A DNA stretch of 64,000 nt from Actinomadura citrea (GCF_013409045.1 NZ_JACCBT010000001.1:4340001-4404000), one strand, 5' to 3'; shown: positions 43,934 to 53,281, numbered from the stretch's first letter. Program-made: numbers and translations. Notes: generated from the letters alone by a model not told the origin.

Positions 43934-45609
43934 ACGTCGCCGAGGCGGTGGGGCAGACCCTCGCGCGGTTCGGCGCCGGCACCGTCTTCGGAGTCGTCGG
44001 CAGCGGCAACTTCCACGTCACGAACGCCCTCGCGGCGAACGGCGCCCGGTTCGTCGCCGCCCGCCACGAGGGCGGCGCCGTGACGATGGCCGACGCGTAC
44101 GCGCGGGTGAGCCGCGGCCTCGGCGTCGTGACCGTCCACCAGGGGCCCGGCCTGACCAACGCGGTCACAGGCATGGCGGAGGCCGCCAAGAGCCGCACGC
44201 CGCTGCTGGTGGTCGCGGGCGAGGTGGCCGCGGCCGCGGTCCGCTCCAACTTCCGCGTCGACCAGGCGGCGATCGCCGCGGCGGTGGGCGCCGTCCCCGA
44301 GCGGGTCCACTCCCCGCAGACCGCCCTGGCCGACGTGGCGCGCGCGTGCCGGACGGCGGTCGCCGAGCGCCGCACGGTGCTGCTCGGGCTGCCGCTGGAC
44401 GTCCAGGCCGCCGACCTGCCGGACCCGCCCGCGCGGACGTCCCCGCGCGCCCGGCCGGGGAGAGTGCCGGCGCTGCCGGTGCCGCCGCCCGCCGCGATCG
44501 CCGGCCTCGCCGACGCGCTCCAGGCGGCGCGGCGGCCGGTGTTCGTCGCGGGGCGCGGCGCGCGCCTGTCGGGTGCGCGCGACGCCCTGGCCGAGCTCGC
44601 CGGACGCTGCGGGGCGCTGCCCGCGACGTCGGCGGTGGCGCGCGGGCTGTTCGCGGGCGACCCGTTCGCCCTGGACGTCAGCGGAGGCTTCGCCACCCCC
44701 GCCGCCGCGGAGCTGATCCGCGGCGCCGACCTGGTCGTCGCCTGGGGCTGCTCGCTGAACATGTGGACGACGCGGCACGGCGCCCTCATCGGCCGGGACG
44801 CCGCGGTCGTGCAGGTCGACGTGGACGCGCACGCGCTCGGCGCGCACCGCCCCGTCGACCTCGGCCTGATCGGCGACGCCGCCGAGACCGCGCGGGCCGC
44901 CTCGGCCGAGCTCGGCGCGCGCGGGCACCGGGCCACCGGCTACCGCACGCCCGAGGTGGCGGAGCGGCTCGCCCGCGAGGGCCGCTGGCAGGACGTCCCC
45001 TACGACGAGCACCCCTGCGAGGACGGCGGCGACGGCCCCCGCATCGACCCGCGCACGCTGACGATCGCCCTGGACGGGATGCTGCCCCGCGAGCGCACGG
45101 TGGCCGTCGACTCCGGCAACTTCATGGGCTACCCGGCGATGTTCCTGGACGTCCCCGATGACGACGGCCTGGTGTTCACGCAGGCGTTCCAGTCGGTGGG
45201 GCTCGGCCTCGCGTCCGCCATCGGCGCGGCCGTGGCCCGCCCGGACCGGCTCACCGTCGCCGCGCTCGGCGACGGCGGCGCGCTGATGTCGGTCGCGGAG
45301 CTGGAGACGGCCGTCCGGCTCGGGCTCGGCCTGCTCGTGCTCGTCTACGACGACGAGGCCTACGGGGCGGAGGTGCACCACTTCGGTCCGGGCGGGCACC
45401 CCCTCGACGCCGTGACGTTCCCGCCCGCGGACCTGGCCGCGATCGGGCGCGGGTTCGGCTGCGCGGCGGCGACCGTCCGGACGGCGGACGATCTCGCGGC
45501 GGTGGCCGGCTGGCTGGCGGGGCCGCGCGACCGGCCGATGGTCGTGGACGCCAAGGTCACCCGCCGTTGTCCCTCATGGTGGCTGGAGGAGGCGTTCCGT
45601 GGTCATTAG
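43930..45609 (+). CDS. Thiamine-diphosphate-dependent enzyme (acetolactate synthase/benzoylformate decarboxylase-like)
   Basis: 559 residues with the three-domain layout of TPP enzymes. Glu47 in RHEGGA is the cofactor-activating glutamate, and GDGGALM begins the ThDP/magnesium motif. The motif ends in DDEAYGAEVHHF, with Asp where most families have Asn. It should decarboxylate or ligate a 2-oxoacid, but the substrate is not recognisable. The start overlaps the cyclase-family gene, which may supply or use its substrate. Confidence 0.87.
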   Translation: MNVAEAVGQTLARFGAGTVFGVVGSGNFHVTNALAANGARFVAARHEGGAVTMADAYARVSRGLGVVTVHQGPGLTNAVTGMAEAAKSRTPLLVVAGEVAAAAVRSNFRVDQAAIAAAVGAVPERVHSPQTALADVARACRTAVAERRTVLLGLPLDVQAADLPDPPARTSPRARPGRVPALPVPPPAAIAGLADALQAARRPVFVAGRGARLSGARDALAELAGRCGALPATSAVARGLFAGDPFALDVSGGFATPAAAELIRGADLVVAWGCSLNMWTTRHGALIGRDAAVVQVDVDAHALGAHRPVDLGLIGDAAETARAASAELGARGHRATGYRTPEVAERLAREGRWQDVPYDEHPCEDGGDGPRIDPRTLTIALDGMLPRERTVAVDSGNFMGYPAMFLDVPDDDGLVFTQAFQSVGLGLASAIGAAVARPDRLTVAALGDGGALMSVAELETAVRLGLGLLVLVYDDEAYGAEVHHFGPGGHPLDAVTFPPADLAAIGRGFGCAAATVRTADDLAAVAGWLAGPRDRPMVVDAKVTRRCPSWWLEEAFRGH

Positions 45610-45692
45610 CTGACCCTGTGTAGCTGCGCTCTCCTTGGGAACGATCACGATCACGGCCGCCGTGGCCTGCTTCACACGCCCGAGGAGGAGAC

Positions 45693-46535
45693 ATGACGCG
45701 AGGGCCGAGGCTGCCCGAACTCGCCAAGGAGATGTCGGCGGAGTTCGCCGGCACTCTGATCCTTATCCTGTTCGGCGTCGCCGTCGTCGCCCAGGTCGTG
45801 GCCGGGAGCGGGCTCGGTGAGCCGCAGAGCCTCGGCGACCACGACAGCATCGCCTGGGCCTGGGGCTTCGGCGTCACGCTCGGCGTGTACGTCGCGGCCC
45901 GGACCAGCGGCGGGCACCTCAACCCCGCCGTGACGCTCGCGCTCGCGGTGTTCAAGGGGTTCCCCTGGCGCAAGGTCCTGCCGTTCTGGTTCGCGCAGAC
46001 GCTCGGCGCCTTCGTGGCCGCGCTGATCGTCCGATGGGACTACAGCGAGATCCTCGCCAAGTTCGACCCCGGCCACACCTTGAAGACCCAGTTCGTGTTC
46101 TCCACCCTGCCGGGCAACGGCTCGCTGCCGATCGGCACCTGGGGCGCGTTCCGCGACCAGGTGATCGGCACCGCCATCCTGCTCTTCCTCGTCCTGGCCC
46201 TCACCGACCTGCGCAACGCGCCGCCACTGGCCAACCTGGCGCCGCTGATCATCGGCATCGTGGTGGTGGCGATCGGGATGGCGTGGGGCTCCGACGCCGG
46301 CTACGCGATCAACCCGGCCCGCGACTTCGGGCCGCGGCTCGCCCAGTACATCACCGGTTACGACACCGCCTGGCGGGACCAGTACGGCGACCTGTACTTC
46401 TGGGTGCCGATCGTCGCCCCGCTGATCGGCGGCCCGCTCGGCGCCGGCCTGTACCTGGTGCTCGTCGGGCGCCACCTTCCAGAAGAGGAGGGCGGCCTGC
46501 CCACGGGGCCGGAGCCTGAATACGACGTCACCTGA
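45693..46535 (+). CDS. glpF: Aquaglyceroporin / glycerol facilitator
   Basis: 280 residues with six spans and two half-helix NPA motifs: GGHLNPAVT (77-79) and AINPARD (207-209). The aspartate after NPAR marks the glycerol-conducting branch. It lets glycerol enter by diffusion for trapping by the kinase encoded 35 bases downstream. GAGGAGGAG lies before ATG 45693. Confidence 0.93.
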   Translation: MTRGPRLPELAKEMSAEFAGTLILILFGVAVVAQVVAGSGLGEPQSLGDHDSIAWAWGFGVTLGVYVAARTSGGHLNPAVTLALAVFKGFPWRKVLPFWFAQTLGAFVAALIVRWDYSEILAKFDPGHTLKTQFVFSTLPGNGSLPIGTWGAFRDQVIGTAILLFLVLALTDLRNAPPLANLAPLIIGIVVVAIGMAWGSDAGYAINPARDFGPRLAQYITGYDTAWRDQYGDLYFWVPIVAPLIGGPLGAGLYLVLVGRHLPEEEGGLPTGPEPEYDVT

Positions 46536-46569
46536 CGGGCCCGTTCCCGCGGGCGGAAAGGAAGAGTCC

Positions 46570-48087
46570 ATGGCCGACTTCGTCGGGGCCCTCGACCAGG
46601 GCACGACCAGCACCCGATTCATGATCTTCGACCACGGCGGCAACGAGATCGCCCGCCACCAGCTCGAACACGAGCAGATCCTGCCCCAGGCCGGCTGGGT
46701 CGAGCACAACCCGACCGAGATCTGGGAGCGCACCCGTTCCGTCATCGAGAGCACGCTGAACAGGGCGAACCTGTCCCACGGCGACCTGGCCGCGTTCGGG
46801 ATCACCAACCAGCGCGAGACGACCGTGGTGTGGAACCGGCGCACCGGGCGCCCCTACTACAACGCGATCGTCTGGCAGGACACCCGCACCGACCGCATCG
46901 CGTCCGCGCTCGAACGCGACGGCCGGGGCGAGACGATCCGGCACCGCGCCGGGCTGCCGCCCGCGACGTACTTCTCCGGCGGGAAGATCCAGTGGATCCT
47001 GGAGAACGTCGACGGCGTCCGCGAGGCGGCCGAGAACGGCGACGCGGTCTTCGGCAACATCGACACCTGGGTGCTGTGGAACCTCACCGGCGGGATCGAC
47101 GGGGGCGTGCACGTCACCGACCCGACCAACGCCAGCCGCACCATGCTGATGGACCTGGAGACCCTCTCCTGGGACGACCAGCTCCTGTCGTTCTTCGGGA
47201 TCCCGCGCTCCATGCTGCCGGAGATCAAGCCGTCCTCGGCGCCCGACGCCTACGGGACGACCCGCGCGAACGGCCCGCTCGGCGGCGAGGTCCCGCTCAC
47301 CGGCATCCTCGGCGACCAGCAGGCGGCGACGGTCGGGCAGGTGTGCTTCTCTCCGGGCGAGGCCAAGAACACCTACGGCACCGGCAACTTCCTGCTGCTC
47401 AACACAGGTGAGGAACTCGTCCGCTCCAAGGCGGGGATGCTCACCACGGTCTGCTACCAGTTCGCCGACGACGCGCCCGTCTACGCGCTGGAGGGTTCGA
47501 TCGCGGTGACGGGGTCGGCGGTGCAGTGGCTGCGCGACCAGCTCGGCATCATCTCCGGCGCGGCGCAGAGCGAGTCGCTGGCCCGGCAGGTCGACGACAA
47601 CGGCGGGGTCTACTTCGTCCCGGCCTTCTCCGGCCTGTTCGCCCCCTACTGGAGATCGGACGCCCGCGGCGCCATCGTCGGCCTCTCGCGCTTCAACACC
47701 AACGCCCACCTGGCCCGCGCCACCCTGGAATCCATCTGCTACCAGTCCCGCGACGTCGTCGAAGCCATGCGCGAGGACTCCGGAGTCTCCCTGGACGTCC
47801 TCAAGGTCGACGGCGGCGTCACCGCCAACGAACTGTGCATGCAACTCCAGGCCGACATCCTCGGCGTCCCGGTCTCCCGACCCGTCGTCGCCGAAACCAC
47901 CGCCCTGGGCGCCGCCTACGCCGCCGGCCTGGCCGTCGGATTCTGGAACACCACCGACGAACTCCGCCAGAACTGGAACGAAGACAAACGCTGGCAACCC
48001 ACCTGGAACAACGACCAACGCCAACAAGGCTACGCAGGCTGGAAAAAGGCCGTCGAGCGCACGTACGGATGGGTCGAGGTCGACTGA
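46570..48087 (+). CDS. glpK: Glycerol kinase
   Basis: 505 residues, full length for the FGGY glycerol kinases. The N-terminal ALDQGTTSTRFMIFD, GILGDQQAATVGQ and VDGGVTANELCMQ motifs are intact. It phosphorylates glycerol to glycerol 3-phosphate. The reading frame is whole, but codon use changes in the last 450 bases: Glu shifts to GAA (six of nine) and Gln to CAA (five of eight), while only about three of some twenty Glu codons before are GAA and I saw no CAA. This may mark recombination with a foreign glpK. Neither glpD nor a GylR-type regulator is adjacent. Confidence 0.95.
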   Translation: MADFVGALDQGTTSTRFMIFDHGGNEIARHQLEHEQILPQAGWVEHNPTEIWERTRSVIESTLNRANLSHGDLAAFGITNQRETTVVWNRRTGRPYYNAIVWQDTRTDRIASALERDGRGETIRHRAGLPPATYFSGGKIQWILENVDGVREAAENGDAVFGNIDTWVLWNLTGGIDGGVHVTDPTNASRTMLMDLETLSWDDQLLSFFGIPRSMLPEIKPSSAPDAYGTTRANGPLGGEVPLTGILGDQQAATVGQVCFSPGEAKNTYGTGNFLLLNTGEELVRSKAGMLTTVCYQFADDAPVYALEGSIAVTGSAVQWLRDQLGIISGAAQSESLARQVDDNGGVYFVPAFSGLFAPYWRSDARGAIVGLSRFNTNAHLARATLESICYQSRDVVEAMREDSGVSLDVLKVDGGVTANELCMQLQADILGVPVSRPVVAETTALGAAYAAGLAVGFWNTTDELRQNWNEDKRWQPTWNNDQRQQGYAGWKKAVERTYGWVEVD

Positions 48088-48207
48088 GAAGGGTGCCTCG
48101 CGGGGAAGGTCGGCGGTGCTTCTCAGCGGGAATCAAATGATCTAGCATCCGCCGAGACCGTCCCGGCCGGGGCGGTCTCCGCCGCCGGCCCATCCGAGAG
48201 GACCCGC

Positions 48208-49071
48208 ATGCCCAGCCGCATCGCCGCAGCCGCCCTCGCCGCCGCCGGGGCGCTCGCCCTCGCGGGCGCCGGGGCGCTCACCGCCGGTCCCGCGCAGGCC
48301 GCACCCGCCCGGCCGCAGGCACCGCGCGCCCAGCGGGCTGCGGTCGACTTCACCGGGATCGTCGCGCTGAGCAACTGCTCGGGCTCCCTCGTGCGCGGGC
48401 CGCGGTCGCGGGACACCGACGCGGCGCTGGTGCTGACCAACGGCCACTGCCTGGAGTCGGGCATGCCGGGGGCCGGCGAGGTGATCGTGGACCAGAGGTC
48501 GTCCCGGACTTTCACGCTCCTCGACCGGACGGGCGGCCGGAACCTCGGCACCCTCCAGGCCACGAGGGTCGAGTACGCCACGATGACCGACACCGACGTG
48601 ACGGTGTACCGGCTCAGCACGACCTACGCGGCGATCCAGAAGCGCTACGGGATCCCCGCGCTGCGCCTGTCGACGGCCAGGCCGCACGACGGGACGCCGA
48701 TCCGGATCGTGTCCGGCTACTGGCGGAAGATCTACGGCTGCGCGACCGACGCGACCGTCTACCGGCTGCGCGAGGCGGACTGGACGTGGAAGGACTCCAT
48801 CCGCTACAGGCCGGAATGTCGGACCGTCCACGGGACGTCCGGGTCGCCCGTCATCGACGTCCGGACGCACCAGGTCGTCGGCGTCAACAACACCGGCAAC
48901 GACGACGGCGAGCGCTGCACGCTCAACAACCCGTGCGAGGTCGACCGCGCCGGGAACGTCACCGTCCGGCAGGGCATCCACTACGGGCAGCAGACGTACC
49001 TGCTCGCCCGATGCCTGGGCCAGGGCGGCGACGTCGTGCTGAGCAGGGCGTGCGCGCTGCCCAGGCCCTGA
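48208..49071 (+). CDS. Secreted trypsin-like serine protease
   Basis: 287 residues. A signal peptide of about 32 residues ends in AQAA. The triad is His80 (LTNGHC), Asp130 (MTDTDVTVY) and Ser211 (GTSGSP). Cysteines at 57 and 81 near the N-terminus and several later could form disulfides. It is a chymotrypsin-fold protease of the short bacterial type, exported by Sec. It is monocistronic, with its own gap of 120 bases upstream. Confidence 0.9.
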   Translation: MPSRIAAAALAAAGALALAGAGALTAGPAQAAPARPQAPRAQRAAVDFTGIVALSNCSGSLVRGPRSRDTDAALVLTNGHCLESGMPGAGEVIVDQRSSRTFTLLDRTGGRNLGTLQATRVEYATMTDTDVTVYRLSTTYAAIQKRYGIPALRLSTARPHDGTPIRIVSGYWRKIYGCATDATVYRLREADWTWKDSIRYRPECRTVHGTSGSPVIDVRTHQVVGVNNTGNDDGERCTLNNPCEVDRAGNVTVRQGIHYGQQTYLLARCLGQGGDVVLSRACALPRP

Positions 49072-49089
49072 CGAGCCGGGGGCGGGTGG

Positions 49090-49878
49090 TCACCGCTCCG
49101 CCAGCAGGCCGGTGCGGAGCCGGTCCAGGGTCGCGCGGATCAGCCGGGAGACGTGCATCTGGGACAGTCCGATCTGCTCGGCGATCTGCGTCTGCGTCTT
49201 GTTGCCGAAGAACCGCAGCAGCAGGATCGTGCGCTCGCGCTCGGGCAGGTCGTCGATGAGGGGCCTGAGGGCGTGGCCGTCGATGAAGGCCTCCAGCGCC
49301 GGGTCCTCGGAGCCGAGGTACTCGCCGACCGTGCCGGCCTCGCCGTCCGGGGACCCGTCGGCCGGCGCCTCCAGCGACAGCGGGCGGTAGGCGTCGCAGG
49401 CGATGATGACCTCGACCGCCTCGTCCTCGGTGACGCCCATGAGCGCCGCGGTCTCCGCGGTGGTGGGGGAGCGGCCGTGCTCGCGGGTGAACTCCTGGAC
49501 GGTACGGTGCAGGACCGGCCGCAGCTCCTGGATGCGGCGCGACACCCGGATCCCCCACGTCTTGTCGCGGAAGTGCCGCTTCACCTCGCCGGTGACCACC
49601 GGGTAGGCGTAGGTGACGAACCGGTCCCCGACAGTGGGATCGAAACGGTTGATGGCTTTGACAAGGCCCAGATAGGCGACCTGCTGCAGATCGTCCTGCG
49701 GTTCCCCCCGGTTGGCGTAGCGGCGCGCCACGCTGCGGACCAGGGGGTTGTGCAGGGCGACGATGCGTTCGCGCAACCGTTCCCGCCGGGGGTCGGTCAC
49801 CTGGAGCCGGTTCATTTCCTTGAGAAGCGTCTCGGTCTGTCCGTCGTCGAACCGGCCGGTGGACTCCGCCCACGGCAT
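49090..49878 (-). CDS. SigB/SigF/SigG-type RNA polymerase sigma factor
   Basis: 262 residues with sigma regions 2 (YANRGEPQDDLQQVAYLGLVKAI in part), 3 and 4 (TQTQIAEQIGLSQMHVSRLI). Lack of region 1.1 and the overall shape match stress/sporulation sigma factors of the SigB/F/G group. No anti-sigma (RsbW) or anti-anti-sigma gene is adjacent. ATG 49876-49878 has AAGGGAG upstream; the in-frame GTG/ATG further out lacks one. A SigF-like promoter upstream suggests autoregulation. Confidence 0.9.
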   Translation of the reverse strand: MPWAESTGRFDDGQTETLLKEMNRLQVTDPRRERLRERIVALHNPLVRSVARRYANRGEPQDDLQQVAYLGLVKAINRFDPTVGDRFVTYAYPVVTGEVKRHFRDKTWGIRVSRRIQELRPVLHRTVQEFTREHGRSPTTAETAALMGVTEDEAVEVIIACDAYRPLSLEAPADGSPDGEAGTVGEYLGSEDPALEAFIDGHALRPLIDDLPERERTILLLRFFGNKTQTQIAEQIGLSQMHVSRLIRATLDRLRTGLLAER

Positions 49879-49934
49879 ACGCGCTCCCTTCCAGCAGGGC
49901 CGGTGAGGGTAGGAGGATCGTTGGTCCCGTGCCA

Positions 49935-49959
49935 TTACCCTGGGAGACTCCGGTCACAC
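49935..49959 (-). promoter_or_regulatory. SigF-like promoter of the sigma-factor gene
   Basis: Read on the minus strand, GTGT (49956-49959) and GGGTAA (49935-49940) are 15 bases apart, one mismatch in each box from GTTT-N15-GGGTAT. It lies 57 bases upstream of the start. Self-activation is inferred. Confidence 0.4.
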
Positions 49960-50098
49960 AGTGCCGGTAGTCTCGAAACGACCCGGAGACGGGGGAACGG
50001 CGGTGGGGCCCGCCGTGCCTGGACGGCGAACCGCGGAATGTTCCGCCAACGGTCCCTACCGGTGAGTGCGTCGTGGCTACTGGTAGGAGTGTGCGCCC

Positions 50099-50614
50099 GT
50101 GACCGGCCGTCCTGTCGATTCCGATGTCGACCTGCATGTTCCGAGGCAGCGGTCCGAGCTGAGCGAAGGGCCGTGGGGGGTTCTGGCGGCGATCGCGGCC
50201 GGCGGTGCCCTGGGGGCTCTGGCGCGGTACGGCCTCGGCAGCGCGTTCCCCCACCGTGCGGGGGAGTTCCCGTGGGCCGTCTTCTGGGTGAACGTCTCGG
50301 GGTGCCTCCTGATCGGGGTGCTGATGGTCCTCGTCACCGAGACGTGGAGGGCGCACCGGCTCGTGCGCCCGTTCCTCGGGGTGGGGGTGCTCGGCGGCTT
50401 CACCACGTTCTCGACCTATGTCGTCGACGTCCAGGAGCTGGTGGACCACGGCGCGCCGCTCGTCGCGCCGGCCTACCTCGCCGGGACGCTCGCGGCCGCG
50501 CTCACGGCGGTCTACGCGGGCGTCCGGGTGACCCGGCTGACGACCCGGCGGCGACGCCGCGAGGCGGTCGCGCGGATCCGTCGCACCGAGCAGGGCGAGG
50601 CGGGCGGCGAGTGA
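50099..50614 (+). CDS. crcB: Fluoride channel CrcB/Fluc, subunit 1
   Basis: 171 residues with four membrane spans and the Fluc motif GGFTTFSTY. A hydrophilic N-terminal extension of about 25 residues and an arginine-rich C-terminus flank the channel. Fluc channels export fluoride as dual-topology dimers. The GTG start is at 50099. A coupled second crcB gene follows, so this species probably builds a heterodimer. A hairpin at 50056-50086 lies upstream, but I could not see a fluoride riboswitch. Confidence 0.92.
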   Translation: MTGRPVDSDVDLHVPRQRSELSEGPWGVLAAIAAGGALGALARYGLGSAFPHRAGEFPWAVFWVNVSGCLLIGVLMVLVTETWRAHRLVRPFLGVGVLGGFTTFSTYVVDVQELVDHGAPLVAPAYLAGTLAAALTAVYAGVRVTRLTTRRRRREAVARIRRTEQGEAGGE

Positions 50615-50973
50615 CCATCGTGCTGATCGTGCTGGGCGCCGCGCTCGGTGCTCCGCTGCGCTACCTCACCGACCGTGCCGTCCAGGCCCGGCACGACTCG
50701 GTGTTCCCGTGGGGGACGTTCACCGTCAACATGGCGGGGTCGTTCACCCTGGGCCTGCTGGCGGCGCTGCCTGCGCACGACGGCGTGATGGCCTTCGCCG
50801 GGACGGGTTTCTGCGGCGCCCTGACCACGTACTCCACGTTCGGCTACGAGACGCTGCGCCTCGCCGAGGAAGGGGCGCGCTTGCACGCCGTGGTCAATGC
50901 CGGGGCCAGTATCGCCGCGGGGCTCGGCGCGGCGTACTGCGGGATGGCGATCGCCCAGGCCGTCCCCGGTTGA
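50611..50973 (+). CDS. crcB: Fluoride channel CrcB/Fluc, subunit 2
   Basis: 120 residues with four spans and the motif GALTTYSTFGYE. It lacks the long extensions of the first copy. GTG 50611 overlaps the upstream stop (GTGA), which keeps the two chains near one-to-one. Two tandem crcB genes are typical of Gram-positive heterodimeric Fluc channels with fixed opposite topologies. Confidence 0.93.
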   Translation: MTIVLIVLGAALGAPLRYLTDRAVQARHDSVFPWGTFTVNMAGSFTLGLLAALPAHDGVMAFAGTGFCGALTTYSTFGYETLRLAEEGARLHAVVNAGASIAAGLGAAYCGMAIAQAVPG

Positions 50974-50983
50974 GAAACCTGGT

Positions 50984-51037
50984 GCGGCCCAAGCTCGCAG
51001 TTCGGTGCACTGGGCTCCGAGCTCGCGAGTGGGCCGC
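50984..51037. terminator. Long stem-loop between crcB and the SDR gene
   Basis: GCGGCCC (50984-50990) with CTCGC (50994-50998) pairs with GCGAG (51025-51029) and GGGCCGC (51031-51037), leaving a small bulge. It lies just after the crcB stop at 50973, before the convergent SDR. The rest of the 210-base gap, to 51182, shows nothing recognisable. Confidence 0.45.
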
Positions 51038-51182
51038 GAGAAGACTCTGCCCAAGCGGGCATCTCGGTAAACCGATGGGTGTTTGGACTGTCACCGTCTG
51101 GGAACGGCCTCCTTCCGCCACGGGCACACACGGCCCCGACAGGGGACGGACGGCGGCCGTAGCGGCGCCGCAGGGCCGGCCG

Positions 51183-51860
51183 TCACGGCCACGACAGCTC
51201 GTGGGAGGGGCACACGACCAGCTCGCGCACCTCGCAGCCGGCCGGCTGGGCGAGCGCGAACGCGATGGTCGCGGCCACGTCCTCGGGCCGGTTCAGCTCG
51301 GCGTCGGCTCCGGGCTTGTACCGTTCGGGCCGGCCGTCGAAGAACGCGGTGTCCATCCCGCCCGGCACCACCATGGTGACGGCGACCCTCCCCGTCGTCT
51401 CGGCGGCGAGCGCCCGCGTGAAGCCGACGACGCCGAACTTGGACGCGCAGTACGCGGTCGCGTCGCTCACGGCGCGGAACCCCAGAGTGGACGCGACCGT
51501 GACGACCCGCCCGTGCGGCTCGTTCTCCAGGTACGGAAGCGCGGCGCGAACGACGGCGGCGGTGCCGAGCAGGTTCACCTGGACGACCCGCTCCCAGTCC
51601 TCGGCGGGGACCTCGCACAGGGTTCCGCAGGCGTCGATGCCGGCGGCGGTGACGACGGCGTGGAGCCCGCCGGCGGCGCGCGCCAGGCAGTGCACGGCGC
51701 GCTCGGCGCACCGCCGGTCGGCCAGGTCGGCCTGCATGTGCTCGAATTCCTCCTTCGGAGGGTGCCGGTCGAGGATCAGGGGCCGCCCGCCGTCGTCGGC
51801 GACCCTCCGCGCCACGGCCGCGCCGAGTCCGGAAGCGCCGCCGGTGATGAGAACGTTCAT
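51183..51860 (-). CDS. Short-chain dehydrogenase in the glycan cluster
   Basis: 225 residues. TGGASGLG binds NAD(P), and YCASK holds the catalytic Tyr-Lys pair; MDTAFFDGRPERYKPG follows. The ATG at 51858-51860 overlaps the stop of the HldE-like gene, tying it to the sugar pathway. It may oxidise or reduce a nucleotide-heptose or another cluster intermediate, but extended epimerase features (as in HldD) are absent. It is the last gene of the cluster. Confidence 0.88.
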   Translation of the reverse strand: MNVLITGGASGLGAAVARRVADDGGRPLILDRHPPKEEFEHMQADLADRRCAERAVHCLARAAGGLHAVVTAAGIDACGTLCEVPAEDWERVVQVNLLGTAAVVRAALPYLENEPHGRVVTVASTLGFRAVSDATAYCASKFGVVGFTRALAAETTGRVAVTMVVPGGMDTAFFDGRPERYKPGADAELNRPEDVAATIAFALAQPAGCEVRELVVCPSHELSWP

Positions 51861-53254
51861 GACGCGTTTCCCTTCGTGGTCGTCAGCAGGCGCGTGGTGG
51901 AGCGCCCTTCCAGCAGGGGCAGCAGGATCACCTCGCCGTTGTGGGCCCGGATCGTCTCGGCCTCGGGCAGGGCCGCCCCGGCGTGGTCGGCGCCCTTGAC
52001 CCACAGGTCGGGGCGCAGCCGCTCCAGGAGCGGCACCGGGGTGTCGTCGTCGAACACCAGCGCGGCGTCGACGTCGCTGAGCGCCTCCAGCACCCGGACG
52101 CGGTCCGCGGCGGGCGTCACCGGGCGGGACGGCCCCTTGCGGCGCCGGACCGACGCGTCGGAGTCGACGCAGACGATCAGGCAGTCGCCGAGCCTGCGCG
52201 CCTGCTGCAGCAGGCTGACGTGGCCCGCGTGCAGCAGGTCGAAGCTGCCGCCGGTGGCCACCACCGTGCCGCCCGCCCGCCGCGTCCGCTCGACGACGTC
52301 CCAGGCGTCCTCGCCGCGCTCGGGCACGAGCCGGGCCGTGCCGGTCTCGGCGAGCTGCGCCGCGACGGCCGCGGCGGCGCCCGCACGGACGAACTCCGAC
52401 GCCCGGTCGACGCCCTCGGTGACGGCCGCGGGCAGGTCCGCGCCGTCGGCGAGCGCGCCGACGACCTCGGCGGCGAAGCTGTCGCCCGCCCCGCACGAGT
52501 CGCCGCGGGCGGGCCGGGCCGGCGCGAGGAACGGAGCCTCGGACCCGTCGCACAGCAGCGCGCCCTCGGCGCCGAGTGTGATCGCGACGCCGTCGATGCC
52601 CCAGGAGCGGCCGAGGTGGCGGCCGCGCCGCCCGGCGGCCGGCAGCCCGAAGCCGGTGATGTCGGCGCCGTCGGCCGCGGCGAGCCGGGCGGCCTCCTCC
52701 TCGTTCGGGGTGAGCAGCCGTACCCCCGGCACCGGCGGCTCGCCGCGCGGGTGCGGGTCCCACACGACGGGGACGCTCGGGGGCAGCTCGCCGAGCAGGG
52801 ACCGGACGGCGCGGTGCCGGGAGACACCGCGGCCGTAGTCGGAGACCAGCACGGCGCCCGCCCCGGCGATCGCCTCGGCCACGCGAGGGCCGACGGGCCC
52901 GTCGAGGGCCTGCCCGTCCCCCGCGTCCAGGCGCGCCACCGAGTGGCCGCCGGACCGGATGCGCAGCTTGCAGGGCGTCCCGCCGTGCAGGTGGAGCGCC
53001 GCCACCTCCATGTGCCGCTCCAGCATCGCGCGCAGCAGCCGGCCCGGGTCGTCGTCGGCGAGCGCGGTGACGAGCACCACCTCGCGGCCGCCCGCCGCGG
53101 CCAGCAGCGCCGCGAGGCCCGCGCCGCCGGGGCGGGGCCGCTCCTCGGCCTGCTCGACGACGGGGACGGGCGCGTCCGGGCAGAGCCGGCTGCTGCTGCC
53201 GACGACGTCGATGTCGAGCAGGACGTCGCCCACCACGACCAGTGGCGCCGTCAT
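51857..53254 (-). CDS. HldE-like bifunctional sugar kinase/adenylyltransferase
   Basis: 465 residues in two domains. The PfkB-type kinase (about 1-300) has the catalytic GAGD at 255-258. The cytidylyltransferase-fold domain (about 330-465) has GSFDLLHAGH at 336-345 and GRSTTRLL at the end. This is the layout of HldE, which phosphorylates heptose 7-phosphate at C1 and adenylates heptose 1-phosphate. No GmhA isomerase or GmhB phosphatase gene is in the window, so the pathway is incomplete here. AAGGAGGGG precedes the ATG. The neighbours (GT9, GT4, SDR) support an ADP-heptose-like donor. Confidence 0.87.
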   Translation of the reverse strand: MTAPLVVVGDVLLDIDVVGSSSRLCPDAPVPVVEQAEERPRPGGAGLAALLAAAGGREVVLVTALADDDPGRLLRAMLERHMEVAALHLHGGTPCKLRIRSGGHSVARLDAGDGQALDGPVGPRVAEAIAGAGAVLVSDYGRGVSRHRAVRSLLGELPPSVPVVWDPHPRGEPPVPGVRLLTPNEEEAARLAAADGADITGFGLPAAGRRGRHLGRSWGIDGVAITLGAEGALLCDGSEAPFLAPARPARGDSCGAGDSFAAEVVGALADGADLPAAVTEGVDRASEFVRAGAAAAVAAQLAETGTARLVPERGEDAWDVVERTRRAGGTVVATGGSFDLLHAGHVSLLQQARRLGDCLIVCVDSDASVRRRKGPSRPVTPAADRVRVLEALSDVDAALVFDDDTPVPLLERLRPDLWVKGADHAGAALPEAETIRAHNGEVILLPLLEGRSTTRLLTTTKGNAS

Positions 53255-53281
53255 GGCCCCTCCTTCCCGCGAAGGCTCCGC

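Noticed and set aside
49980..50098. Fluoride riboswitch before the crcB genes
   Set aside because: The expected conserved elements were not visible. Only a hairpin at 50056-50086 (CTACCGGT with ACTGGTAG, one wobble) is present.
50844..51131. Minus-strand ORF of 95 codons overlapping crcB
   Set aside because: It lies antisense to crcB and in the terminator region, and its composition is unlike a protein family.
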